Below, one piece after another: positions 7,625 to 14,990 of a stretch of DNA of 49,491 nt; position 1 is the stretch's first letter, and each line of letters begins with the position of its first letter. Source of the stretch: Bacillota bacterium (GTDB lineage: Bacteria > Bacillota > Limnochordia > DTU080); assembly GCA_012840225.1 (NCBI GenBank), contig DULU01000035.1, positions 1-49,491 on the forward strand, in the 5' to 3' direction. Both the position numbers and the translations under genes were made by a program. The notes under the pieces were generated by a model. That model saw only the letters and a list, made by a program, of their open reading frames with translations, did no database searches and was not told the DNA's origin.

Positions 7625-8773
7625 TCAAACCGTCCCGGGAAGCAGCAGCTCGGCCAACTCCCTGATACAGCCGTGGCCGCCCTTGGTCTCCAGGACGATC
7701 TGAGCGATCCTCCTCGCTCCCTCTGCGGCATCGCTGGGCGCCACGGCGCAGGCGGCATACTGCATGCAGGGAATATCCGGGTCATCGTTGCCAATATAGA
7801 TCATCGCCCCGGGGTCAATATCCCGGCGGCGCAACCAGTCCTTTAAGACCGGCAGTTTGGGCCCGCTCGTCGCCAGGCACTCTATCTTCAGCTTTTCACA
7901 CCGCTTCTTCACGCTGCCGTTTAGCTCGTTGGTGAGCGCCAACAGGCTCAATCCCGCCTCCCGCAGGCGGCTGATGGCCCAGCCGTCGCCCCTGTGACAG
8001 ACCACGGTCTCTTTTCCGTCCTCATCCACCCCGACCCGGTTGTCGGTCAACACCCCGTCGAAATCCATCACCAGGGCTTGGGGCGCCCGGGGCAGGAGAG
8101 CGGCCCGGCGGCGGTTCAGCTGGCGCCGCATCAAGGTTTCCGCCAGTAAGAAGTCGGTATGATCATCGATCTCCAGGCTTCTTTCCGGATCTATCAAGTG
8201 TATGGCGACGCGGCCGAAAAAGCGGTGCCGGTGGGTCAGGAACCCGGCTATGTCCAGGGCGTATACTGCTCCCACTTCCAGAAAGAGCGGCTCCCGTTGC
8301 TGGCGGAGCGGCCGGCTGGTTTTGCTGTGGGCCACCGGCTCGCCGCCTGCCGCCGTTTTTTTCCATATAAAGCGATGCCAGGGCACTGCCGTGAAAGCCG
8401 TATCGGCCTGGGCGAGTGCGGCTACCGTGCCGTCGATGTCTTCCGGCAACATCAGCGGAGCGGTACATTGCAGGAAGGCCAGGGTGCCTTCGCTCACCCC
8501 CAAGCTGCTCAAGGCATGCAGCAAGGCGGCTTCCGAGGGCGCCTCATCCCCGCTGATCTCCTTCGGCCGCCAGATCACCTCGGCGTCATATTGCAAGCTC
8601 ACCTCGGCTATTTCCGCATCATCGGTAGAGACCACCACCCTGCCGACCGTTTTCGCTTCCTGAGCGGCTTTGATGGTCCAGGCGATCAGGGGCAGGCCGC
8701 AGAAAGGCAAGACATTTTTGCGCGGCAAACCTTTTGAACCGCCGCGGGCCGGAATAATGGCCAAAGCAGGCAA
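7625..8773 (-). CDS. bifunctional acylneuraminate cytidylyltransferase / KdsC-like HAD phosphatase
   Basis: The N-terminal half (residues 1-225) is a CMP-nonulosonate synthetase with IIPARGGSKGLPRKN, VVVSTDDAEIAEV and LQCTAPL. It activates the NeuB product with CTP. The C-terminal half (about 240-382) is a small HAD phosphatase of the KdsC type, with nucleophile motif VMDFDGVLTDN, LLALTNE and IYIGNDDPDI, suited to removing the 9-phosphate before activation. Such fusions are known for sialic-acid-like pathways. The start is set at TTG 8773, because GGAGG lies eight bases upstream and the catalytic loop begins seven codons later. An in-frame ATG at 8854 would add 27 residues unlike any NeuA N-terminus and would read through the ribosome binding site. 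Confidence 0.88.
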   Translation of the reverse strand: MPALAIIPARGGSKGLPRKNVLPFCGLPLIAWTIKAAQEAKTVGRVVVSTDDAEIAEVSLQYDAEVIWRPKEISGDEAPSEAALLHALSSLGVSEGTLAFLQCTAPLMLPEDIDGTVAALAQADTAFTAVPWHRFIWKKTAAGGEPVAHSKTSRPLRQQREPLFLEVGAVYALDIAGFLTHRHRFFGRVAIHLIDPERSLEIDDHTDFLLAETLMRRQLNRRRAALLPRAPQALVMDFDGVLTDNRVGVDEDGKETVVCHRGDGWAISRLREAGLSLLALTNELNGSVKKRCEKLKIECLATSGPKLPVLKDWLRRRDIDPGAMIYIGNDDPDIPCMQYAACAVAPSDAAEGARRIAQIVLETKGGHGCIRELAELLLPGTV

Positions 8774-8947
8774 ATTCCATACCTCCTTATAAATCCGTCC
8801 AGGGACTTGTAGCTCATCATATGCAGCGGCGGGAGCGGAGAAATAGGAAGACAAAACCGTTTTTCACCCTGGAGTACTACGGCACACAAGCAGGCGACAA
8901 CGGCATAACATGTGGCAGGCTGAATGTATTATGCTGGGGAGCAACCG
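8774..8947. other. divergent intergenic region between neuA-kdsC and the paralogue pair
   Basis: The 174 bases separate divergent genes and should hold both promoters. I see AAGGAGG for the minus-strand gene (8778-8788) and GGGGAG for the plus-strand gene. There is no convincing -35/-10 pair, palindrome or small gene. Confidence 0.3.
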
Positions 8948-9688
8948 ATGGCAACTGTGGCTTCATTTCCCGATTCTGCCAGGAAGAAAGTGGCAATCAT
9001 CGGCGGTGCCGCAACTCGGACAGAGGCCCCGTGGGACGATCCCTCTTGGGAAATATGGTCTTTCTCCAGTTTGCGCTTGCCTCATCCTCGCATCACGCGC
9101 TGGTTTGAGATGCATGCCCTGGGCGATCTGGCCGGCCAGCTGAAAAAGGATACCAAGCGCAGGTGGTCTTTCCGTAACTATCTGCGCTTTTTGCAGCAGC
9201 TGGATTGTCCGGTATACATGCAGCACGTCTGTGACGTCGTCCCCAACAGTGTGGCATATCCGTTGCAGGAAGCCTTAGAGGCCTTCGGCAGATGCTTCAC
9301 CAGCACAGCATCTTATTTGCTTGCTTTGGCCATTCTGGAAAAATACGATGTCATAGGCGTCTGGGGGATACACCTGACGGAAAAGACGGTATATGCCCGC
9401 CAGCGCCCCGGAGTGGAATACCTGCTGGGAGTGGCCAAGCAAAGAGGAATACAAATTATTCTGCCAAGGGGCTCGCCTCTGCGCATTCCGGAGCATCCTG
9501 TCCTCACCCCCACAGAAGTGCTCTATGGGTACGACTGGGAATCCCCGGGAGCCTGGTGGCGCTGGTATCGGCGCCGGCGCCGGCGCAGAAAGCCTCGGCG
9601 CCGGCTACGCCTCATCCAGCCGCGCCTGGTCAAGTCACGCCTGGTTAAGCCGCGCCTCGTCAAGCCGCACCGCACAGGCAGAGGTTGA
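8948..9688 (+). CDS. uncharacterised Rossmann-like protein with Arg-rich repeat tail, paralogue 1
   Basis: The 246-residue product opens with a nucleotide-binding-like strand and loop (KKVAIIGGAATR), then WEIWSFSSL, HPRITRWFEMHAL, YMQHV and SVAYPLQ. A central GRCFTSTASYLLALAILEKYDVIGVWGIHL block follows. The order of these blocks is the same in the next gene, so the two are tandem duplicates. The fold resembles small DUF115/phage-type Rossmann proteins, but I assign no function. The last 50 residues are extremely basic: a run of Arg, then 5-residue repeats of the form xRLVK that follow a 15-base DNA repeat. The start at 8948 has GGGGAG seven bases upstream. ATG 8924 has none. Position beside nonulosonic acid genes hints at a glycan or surface role. 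Confidence 0.7.
   Translation: MATVASFPDSARKKVAIIGGAATRTEAPWDDPSWEIWSFSSLRLPHPRITRWFEMHALGDLAGQLKKDTKRRWSFRNYLRFLQQLDCPVYMQHVCDVVPNSVAYPLQEALEAFGRCFTSTASYLLALAILEKYDVIGVWGIHLTEKTVYARQRPGVEYLLGVAKQRGIQIILPRGSPLRIPEHPVLTPTEVLYGYDWESPGAWWRWYRRRRRRRKPRRRLRLIQPRLVKSRLVKPRLVKPHRTGRG
9620..9664 (+). repeat. three 15-base tandem repeats in coding sequence
   Basis: Units of the form CCGCGCCTGGTCAAG occur at 9620-9634, 9635-9649 and 9650-9664 with one to four differences. They encode the successive PRLVK/SRLVK units of the basic tail. The period is a multiple of three, so copy-number change would keep the frame. Confidence 0.75.
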
Positions 9689-9725
9689 GCTCAAATTAAC
9701 CATGATGCCAAAGGATGTGCGATAA

Positions 9726-10481
9726 ATGTCCGATACCGATAACAAGCCGGAAAAAGCCTTGAAAAAAGTGGCTATTGTCGGCGGAGGTCCGTCCCGCAGG
9801 AGAGCTCCATACCACAACCATTCCTGGGAGATCTGGGCTTTCTCCAGCAGGCTCTACCGCTATCCGCGGATCACCCGCTGGTTTGAGCTTCACGCCATGA
9901 CCGATTTGAGGCAAAGGCTTTCGACCTACCGGCCGGGCAGGCGGAGTTACCGCGGTTATATGCGCTTTTTGCGCAATTTGAAATGCCCGGTTTATATGCA
10001 GAGGAAACATAAAAACATACCCAATAGCGTGGTCTTTCCTCTCAAGAAAGTGAAAGCCGAGTTCGGGCGCTGCTTCACCAGTTCGGCTTCCTATCTGATC
10101 GCCCTGGCCATATTGGAAGGATATGACGTCATCGGCCTCTGGGGTATCGATGTGCGCCGCAAGGAGTACCTGCGCCAGCGGGGTGCCATCAAGTATTTAT
10201 TGGGCGTGGCCAAAAAGAAGGGCATAAAGATACTCATTGCCCGGGGCAGCCGCATCAGGGTACCTGAAAATCCCAAACCGGTGCGGACGAGGGTCCTATA
10301 TGCCTACGGCTGGCGTTCGCCTCACGCCTGGTGGAGATACAACATCAGGCGTCGGCTCAGACTGCACCGCCTCAGACTGCGTCGCCTCAGGAAACGCCGG
10401 CTGCGCGCCCAACCCCGCCGCCTCGGCCTCGGCCCCGGCCTCCGCCTCCGCTGCAAGCAGAAGGGGCAGCGCCGCCGGTGA
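9726..10481 (+). CDS. uncharacterised Rossmann-like protein with Arg-rich tail, paralogue 2
   Basis: The 251-residue product has the same ordered motifs as its upstream neighbour: KKVAIVGGGPSRR, SWEIWAFSS, YPRITRWFELHAM, CPVYMQ, NSVVFPLKK, GRCFTSSASYLIALAILEGYDVIGLWGID and YLLGVAKKKGIKI. The GGGPS loop is the more canonical of the pair. The last 50 residues are again Arg/Leu-rich (RLRLHRLRLRRLRKRR), but the repeat unit differs from paralogue 1. The core is therefore conserved while the tails have expanded independently. The start has GGATG eight bases upstream. It is 37 bases downstream of paralogue 1 and 116 bases before the YheC/YheD gene. Function unknown; the basic tail could bind nucleic acid or an acidic polymer. 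Confidence 0.72.
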   Translation: MSDTDNKPEKALKKVAIVGGGPSRRRAPYHNHSWEIWAFSSRLYRYPRITRWFELHAMTDLRQRLSTYRPGRRSYRGYMRFLRNLKCPVYMQRKHKNIPNSVVFPLKKVKAEFGRCFTSSASYLIALAILEGYDVIGLWGIDVRRKEYLRQRGAIKYLLGVAKKKGIKILIARGSRIRVPENPKPVRTRVLYAYGWRSPHAWWRYNIRRRLRLHRLRLRRLRKRRLRAQPRRLGLGPGLRLRCKQKGQRRR

Positions 10482-10597
10482 GGTTGCCGGCAGTAGTAGG
10501 CCGTGGGTCGGCCGGCAATAGCCTAAAGCCCCAGCGGCCCAGTGGGCGATCGGTCGATCGCCGGGAGAATAGACAGACGAATGCAGGTGACGGATTG

Positions 10598-11710
10598 ATG
10601 ATCGGCATTTTGGTAGACAAAATGACCATCGTAAAGACCAGGCGGGGGGAGCCGACCTATGAGCGCCTTGATCTTTATAGAGATATTGCCTTGAGCGAAG
10701 GGATAGAGCTGATCGTTTTTTCCCTGGGGAGGGTGAGCCTGCGCAGGCACAGGGTGACGGGATACATTCCTCTTGCCGGGCCGGAGGATTGGCAGAGGGA
10801 GACGGTGTCTATCCCCAAAGTGATCCATAAGCGGGTGCTTTACCAGACCAGCGCCCCGTTCAGGATCCTCAGGCGGTTGGAACGCCGGGGGGTGGTGTTC
10901 GTCAACCCCTACCTCATACAAAACAAAATGTTGATGAACAGCACCCTCTCCCGCCATCCCTCCATAAACCCCCATATCCCGACTACCTGGCGGTATAATT
11001 GGCTGAGATTGGAGAAAATGCTGCACAGAGGGGAGGCGGTCATATTAAAGCCGACCGTCGGCTCGGTGGGCCAGGGCATCATCCGCCTATTGCCGCTGGC
11101 GGCCGCCAACGGGAACGGGGGGCAAAACGGGTGGAGTGCAGCCGTGCAGATCACTACCGAGAGGGGAAGCAGGATCATCACTTCCCCGACCCTCCTGCGC
11201 CGCTATCTGCGGGCGTGGATGAAGACCATGTCCAGGAAATACCTGATGCAGCCCTACCTGCCCTTGGCCAGATATCAGGATAAACCTTTTGATCTGAGAG
11301 TGCCGGTGCAGCGGGACGGCCGGGGCGAGTGGACGGTGGCGGGCATGGTGGCCAAGGTGGCCGAGAAGCATCAGTTTTTGACCAATCTGGCCCAGGGGGG
11401 CAGGGCCATGCCCGGTGAAAAGGCCCTCGCCGCCGCCTTTGGCCCGCCGGCGGCTGAAGCCGTGCAGGAGAAAATCGTACGCCTGGCCAAGGATGTGGCC
11501 GAGGCGGTAGCCGGCCGTTACCCTCATGCCGCCGATCTGGGCTTGGACATTGGGGTGGATATCACCGGCCATCCCTGGCTGATCGAAGTGAACACCAGGG
11601 ATCAGAGGATCACCTTCTTTCAGGCGGGCATGTATGACACCTTGCGAACCATATATAAAAACCCCGTCGCCTATTGCGCCTACCTATCCAGCCGGCTGAC
11701 CACAAGCTAA
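10598..11710 (+). CDS. YheC/YheD-type spore-coat-associated ATP-grasp protein
   Basis: The product (370 residues from this start) has the YheC/YheD layout. An N-terminal domain begins IGILVDKM and contains IPKVIHKRVLYQ. An ATP-grasp domain follows, with NKMLMNSTL, HIPTTWRYNW, VILKPTVGSVGQGI, QPYLPLARYQDKPFDLRVPVQ and a metal-binding end GHPWLIEVNTRDQR. Members in Bacillus are made in the mother cell and sit in the spore coat, with biochemistry not fully known. The start ATG 10598 has AGGTGA seven bases upstream. The open frame extends back to 10331 but there overlaps the previous gene's repetitive tail and is Pro-rich noise. The gene supports a spore-forming host and may act with the two preceding paralogues. 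Confidence 0.85.
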   Translation: MIGILVDKMTIVKTRRGEPTYERLDLYRDIALSEGIELIVFSLGRVSLRRHRVTGYIPLAGPEDWQRETVSIPKVIHKRVLYQTSAPFRILRRLERRGVVFVNPYLIQNKMLMNSTLSRHPSINPHIPTTWRYNWLRLEKMLHRGEAVILKPTVGSVGQGIIRLLPLAAANGNGGQNGWSAAVQITTERGSRIITSPTLLRRYLRAWMKTMSRKYLMQPYLPLARYQDKPFDLRVPVQRDGRGEWTVAGMVAKVAEKHQFLTNLAQGGRAMPGEKALAAAFGPPAAEAVQEKIVRLAKDVAEAVAGRYPHAADLGLDIGVDITGHPWLIEVNTRDQRITFFQAGMYDTLRTIYKNPVAYCAYLSSRLTTS

Positions 11711-11844
11711 GCAGCCCAGGCCGACAGAATGCAGTGATATGTGCCGTCCATCCTTTTCTGATTGCTTTTTTCCTTTCGCCGGAAGCGCCGGTAGGTTACT
11801 ATATTATTATGATTAATTTAATTGAGGGAAAGAGGGTAGTGGGA

Positions 11845-12660
11845 ATGCGTTTGCACATTATGGGCAGTGCGGCGGCGGAAGGCTGGCCAGCGATGTGGTG
11901 CGATTGTCCAAGCTGTCATAAAGCCCACCAGGCAGGAGGAAAAAATTACCGTACCCGCTCCGGCGCCTTGATCGACGGGGTGATCAAGGTGGATTTATGC
12001 CCGGATACATATATGCAAGCCCGGCGCGACGATGTGGATTTGTCAAAGGTGACCGACCTATTGATCACTCATGCCCACCAAGACCATTTCACCCCTGCTG
12101 AACTCGGCTTTCACGTGCCGCCGTTTGCTCATGGAGCCACACCTCTTCATGTATGGGCCGCTCTGCAGGCTATCATGCTCGCCCGTGCCGCCACCCAGCG
12201 CTGGCCGGATGTGGAAAACAGGCTGCATGTGCTCACCCCGCTCGCCCCGGTGCGGCTCAGCGATGGCATTACGGAAGTGCTGCCGCTGCCGGCCAGGCAC
12301 GATCGGCATTCCGGCCCGCTCAATTACATCATCACCCGCAACGGGAAATCCCTTTTTTACGGCCTGGATTCCGGCTGGTATCCCGATGAGAGCTGGGAGG
12401 CGCAAAAAGGCAACAAGTTCGCCATCGTGGTGCTGGATTGCACGCATGGGGATATGGAGGCAAGCGACGGTCACGGCTCTCTGGGTACCGCCAAGCGCAT
12501 CAAAGAAGAGATGCTTGCCGCCGGTACCGCCGATCACAACACCGTCTTCATTGCCAACCATTTTTCCCACAACGGCGGCCTGCTTCATGAGGAGATGGAG
12601 GATATAGTGCGCTCTGCCGGCATTTTGGTGGGATATGACGGCATGATCGTCGAAGTGTGA
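11845..12660 (+). CDS. PhnP-like metallo-beta-lactamase-fold hydrolase
   Basis: A 271-residue MBL-fold phosphodiesterase-like protein. The metal-binding signature THAHQDHF lies about residues 78-85. Near the N-terminus GSAAAEGWPAMWCDCPSC matches the PhnP-type structural zinc site (two Cys-x-x-Cys-like cysteines after EGWP). YRTRSGALID, LPARHDRHSGP, FYGLDSGWYP and VFIANHFSHNGG give further ligands. PhnP itself cleaves cyclic ribose phosphate in phosphonate use, but no phn genes are nearby, so the substrate is open. Start 11845 fits the family N-terminus (MRLHIMGS) and has GAGGG upstream. ATG 11809 is an alternative adding 12 residues. It is followed after 13 bases by the methyltransferase, likely one transcript. 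Confidence 0.85.
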   Translation: MRLHIMGSAAAEGWPAMWCDCPSCHKAHQAGGKNYRTRSGALIDGVIKVDLCPDTYMQARRDDVDLSKVTDLLITHAHQDHFTPAELGFHVPPFAHGATPLHVWAALQAIMLARAATQRWPDVENRLHVLTPLAPVRLSDGITEVLPLPARHDRHSGPLNYIITRNGKSLFYGLDSGWYPDESWEAQKGNKFAIVVLDCTHGDMEASDGHGSLGTAKRIKEEMLAAGTADHNTVFIANHFSHNGGLLHEEMEDIVRSAGILVGYDGMIVEV

Positions 12661-12673
12661 AGTGTAGTGCAGT

Positions 12674-13453
12674 ATGAACGGACATACCTCTGAAAACATG
12701 ATCAAGGCCTATTCGCGTTTCGCCGAGATATATGACCGCATCGGCGGCGATGAATTCAGCCTGAACTTTTTGCCCCGGCTGCTGCAGATCATCGCCAAAT
12801 ATGGCGCCCAGACCCGCCGCGTCCTGGATTTGGCCTGCGGAACCGGCTCCCTGGCTATCATGCTGGCCAGAGAAGGCCTGAAGGTGACAGGCTTGGACCT
12901 GTCGCCGTACATGCTGGAGCGGGCTCGCAATAAAGCGCAGGCCGAGCCGGATTTGGCGGTCACCTTTATCGAAGGGGATATGCGCAGTTTTACCCTCGCT
13001 GAGCCGGTGGAGCTGATCACCTGCTTATTTGATGCCATGAATTACAATCTCGCCGATGAGGACATGACGGCCACTTTCCGCTCCTGCGCCCGGGCGCTGG
13101 TACCGGGAGGGCTTTTTGTCTTCGACCTGAACAGCATAAATTCCTTAAGCCAATTCTGGGGCGATGACGTCTTTGCCGAAGATCTGGGCGATGTGGCCTA
13201 CATTTGGGAAAGTTCCTATGATCCCGTCACTTGCTGCAGCGCCCTGAAAGCCATATTTTTCGTCCGGAAGGGCGAGTTTTACGAGCGGTTTACGGAAATG
13301 CATGTGGAGAGGGCTTATCCCATATCGCAAGTCCGCACCTGGTTGACGGAGGCCGGTTTTGAGGTGCTGGAAGTGATCACCCCGCACGGCAAGCCGGCGG
13401 GTGAGGCCGATAACAGGCATGTTTATGTGGCGAGAAAACGCCCTTGCTCTTAA
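12674..13453 (+). CDS. class I SAM-dependent methyltransferase
   Basis: A 259-residue Rossmann-fold methyltransferase. Motif I is VLDLACGTGSLAIMLA (about residues 54-69), the acidic end of strand 2 is VTGLDLSPYML, motif II is FIEGDMRSF, and LITCLFDAMNYN and LVPGGLFVFDLN follow. The second half has the small-molecule methyltransferase pattern seen in proteins annotated as Methyltransf_25 with an added beta-sheet. The substrate is unknown. It starts 13 bases after the PhnP-like hydrolase. Its last four bases overlap the end of the convergent FUN14 gene. Confidence 0.88.
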   Translation: MNGHTSENMIKAYSRFAEIYDRIGGDEFSLNFLPRLLQIIAKYGAQTRRVLDLACGTGSLAIMLAREGLKVTGLDLSPYMLERARNKAQAEPDLAVTFIEGDMRSFTLAEPVELITCLFDAMNYNLADEDMTATFRSCARALVPGGLFVFDLNSINSLSQFWGDDVFAEDLGDVAYIWESSYDPVTCCSALKAIFFVRKGEFYERFTEMHVERAYPISQVRTWLTEAGFEVLEVITPHGKPAGEADNRHVYVARKRPCS

Positions 13454-13770
13454 CCTTTGCGGAAACCGAGCCAGCAGCCGAGGATGAAGCTGCCGGAGCC
13501 GGGAATGTAGCGGGCAATTTTCTGGAAGAAGTTGGAGACGATCTCCAGGAATTTTTCGGGTTCCGCCGCTTTCTGAAAGGCCGATTCGGCATAATCCCAG
13601 TGTATGGTGATGATGTTTTGGGTTTCCAGAGCCACCAGGATCAGGATGATCAAGGCGACGAGGATGAGCACCATCTTCATGGCCTTTTTGGCGGCAAAAC
13701 CCACGGCAAAGCCCAGCACGGCTCCGATGCCCACTTCTTTGCCCAGTTCGGTCCAGTTGATGTCGTACAT
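13450..13770 (-). CDS. FUN14 domain-containing membrane protein
   Basis: A 106-residue integral membrane protein with the FUN14 pattern. A Gly-rich first helix (GIGAVLGFAVGFAAKKAMK) is followed by a very hydrophobic second segment (MVLILVALIILILVAL), an amphipathic middle, and a last helix GSGSFILGCWLGFRKG ending in the family's small-residue GxxxGxxxG spacing. In eukaryotes FUN14 (FUNDC1) is a mitophagy receptor. Bacterial members have no assigned role. The full length matches a stand-alone bacterial FUN14 protein. It is convergent with the methyltransferase and has no partner gene in its operon. Confidence 0.8.
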   Translation of the reverse strand: MYDINWTELGKEVGIGAVLGFAVGFAAKKAMKMVLILVALIILILVALETQNIITIHWDYAESAFQKAAEPEKFLEIVSNFFQKIARYIPGSGSFILGCWLGFRKG

Positions 13771-13839
13771 ATATCACCTGCGCTGATCTTGTTCATTTAT
13801 CTCCAATATAAACAGATAATCACCTTTTCACAAGTCGCA

Positions 13840-13869
13840 TTGACTAAGGGGCTATTTATGTGCTAAACT
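13840..13869 (+). promoter_or_regulatory. sigma-A-type promoter for tRNA-Ser
   Basis: A -35 TTGACT (13840-13845) and a -10 TAAACT (13864-13869) are 18 bases apart. The tRNA begins 16 bases after the -10. Confidence 0.65.
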
Positions 13870-13884
13870 ATGCATATCCGCCGC

Positions 13885-13979
13885 GGAAGGGTGGCCGAGC
13901 AGGCCGAAGGCGGCAGTTTGCTAAACTGTAGTAGGGGCTTAAACCTCTACCGAGGGTTCGAATCCCTCCCCTTCCGCCA
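13885..13979 (+). tRNA. tRNA-Ser (anticodon GCU)
   Basis: The acceptor stem GGAAGGG pairs with CCCTTCC, followed by discriminator G and an encoded CCA. The D arm is GCC/GGC, the anticodon stem GCAGT/ACTGT, and the loop TTGCTAA gives anticodon GCT, reading AGC and AGU. A long variable arm (AGTAGGGGCTTAAACCTCTAC) and a T arm GAGGG-TTCGAAT-CCCTC confirm a class II serine tRNA. Confidence 0.96.
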
Positions 13980-13992
13980 TCTGTTATGCGGA

Positions 13993-14017
13993 CCGGAGAC
14001 TGATCTCCGGCTTTTTT
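13993..14017 (+). terminator. Rho-independent terminator of tRNA-Ser
   Basis: A stem CCGGAGA/TCTCCGG with a four-base CTGA loop is followed by a run of six T's, 14 bases past the tRNA end. Confidence 0.85.
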
Positions 14018-14176
14018 ATTTGTTGCCCCTTCGGTTCACGCCCAGTTTCATATGGCAGTTTTTCCCTTTTTTACCAAACGTTTTCAATAAATGAAATCCG
14101 GCATATACCAGGTGCTACGGTTTCCAGGTAGAATGATAATATAGAACAGCTTCCCGGAAAAGGCAGAGAGTTGGCG

Positions 14177-14929
14177 ATGAAAGTGCCGCAAACCGAAAAA
14201 TTGCGACAGGCTTTGGAAAAGTCCCTGCGCCAGAGCGACGACCCCCGCCTTTCCGAATCCGCCCGCATCAAGCGGATTATTTTTCTCACGGCCGCAGTAT
14301 GCGCCGGGATAGCCATCCAGCCTTTGCCTTTTGCCGAAATGCTGGTCTTCACCCCGATCCAGGCCTTGATGGCCATGCAGATCGGTAATATCAAAGGATT
14401 CCCCATCTCCAAAAAGCAGGCCGAAGACATCATCAAGGAACTGGGCGGTATGGTCGGTCTGGGACTTCTGGCGCATCATGGTATAGCCGGACTGACCAAA
14501 CTGGGTCTGCCGGCCACAGGCGGCCTGATTGCGGCGCCGCTGGTCTTTGCGTCCACCTATGCCATGGGTTATATCGCCGAGTATTACTTCGATCAAAAAC
14601 GGGCCGGACGCCCCATCTTCGTCGAAGAGGTAAAGAAAGTGTGGGCGGCGGCTTTGGGGGAAGGCCGGCGCCGGGCGGAATTGTTCCTCGGCAAAGAACC
14701 GGCCGCTGCCGTACCGGTGAAGGCCGGACGCCGGCCGGCTTCATATGTGGCTCCCCGGGCCACAGTAATCCTTTACCCTGAGCAAAGGTATTCTGCCGGC
14801 TATAAGCTCATCACCAGCAAATGTCCCACCTGCGGCCAGGAGTATAAAGTGCCCCACGGGCTTTTGGGTCGGGACGTGCGCTGTTCCCGCTGCCGGACCA
14901 CCTTCGGCCTAAAGCAGGTGGAGAGCTGA
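14177..14929 (+). CDS. DUF697-like membrane protein with C-terminal zinc ribbon
   Basis: The 250-residue product begins with a charged helix. Two hydrophobic segments follow with a DUF697-like core: AAVCAGIAIQPLPFAEMLVFTPIQALMAMQIG, then LGGMVGLGLLAHHGIAGLTKLGLPATGGLIAAPLVF. DUF697 helices often accompany GTPases, but there is no GTPase domain here. The C-terminus is a separate zinc ribbon of the MJ0042 type: CPTCGQEYKVPHGLLGRDVRCSRCRTTF, with four cysteines in two CxxC pairs. The link between the two is Ala/Pro/Arg-rich. ATG 14177 has a weak GAGAG six bases upstream; TTG 14171 is an alternative. It follows the tRNA terminator and is convergent with the patatin gene. Function unknown. Confidence 0.7.
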   Translation: MKVPQTEKLRQALEKSLRQSDDPRLSESARIKRIIFLTAAVCAGIAIQPLPFAEMLVFTPIQALMAMQIGNIKGFPISKKQAEDIIKELGGMVGLGLLAHHGIAGLTKLGLPATGGLIAAPLVFASTYAMGYIAEYYFDQKRAGRPIFVEEVKKVWAAALGEGRRRAELFLGKEPAAAVPVKAGRRPASYVAPRATVILYPEQRYSAGYKLITSKCPTCGQEYKVPHGLLGRDVRCSRCRTTFGLKQVES

Positions 14930-14990
14930 AGCCCCAATCCCACACCCCCCTCCAACCGAGCCTGCAAACGCCGCACATCAAGCTCCGACC

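Noticed and set aside
8774-8854. Upstream ATG for the NeuA-KdsC fusion
   Set aside because: Using it would translate the ribosome binding site, and the added residues do not resemble NeuA.
8948-10481. Prophage origin for the two paralogues
   Set aside because: Similar small Rossmann proteins occur in phages, but no phage structural, integrase or lysis genes are nearby.
10331-10597. N-terminal Pro-rich extension of the YheC/YheD frame
   Set aside because: It overlaps the repeat-coding tail of the previous gene. The real start has its own AGGTGA site at 10585-10590 and a proper family N-terminus.
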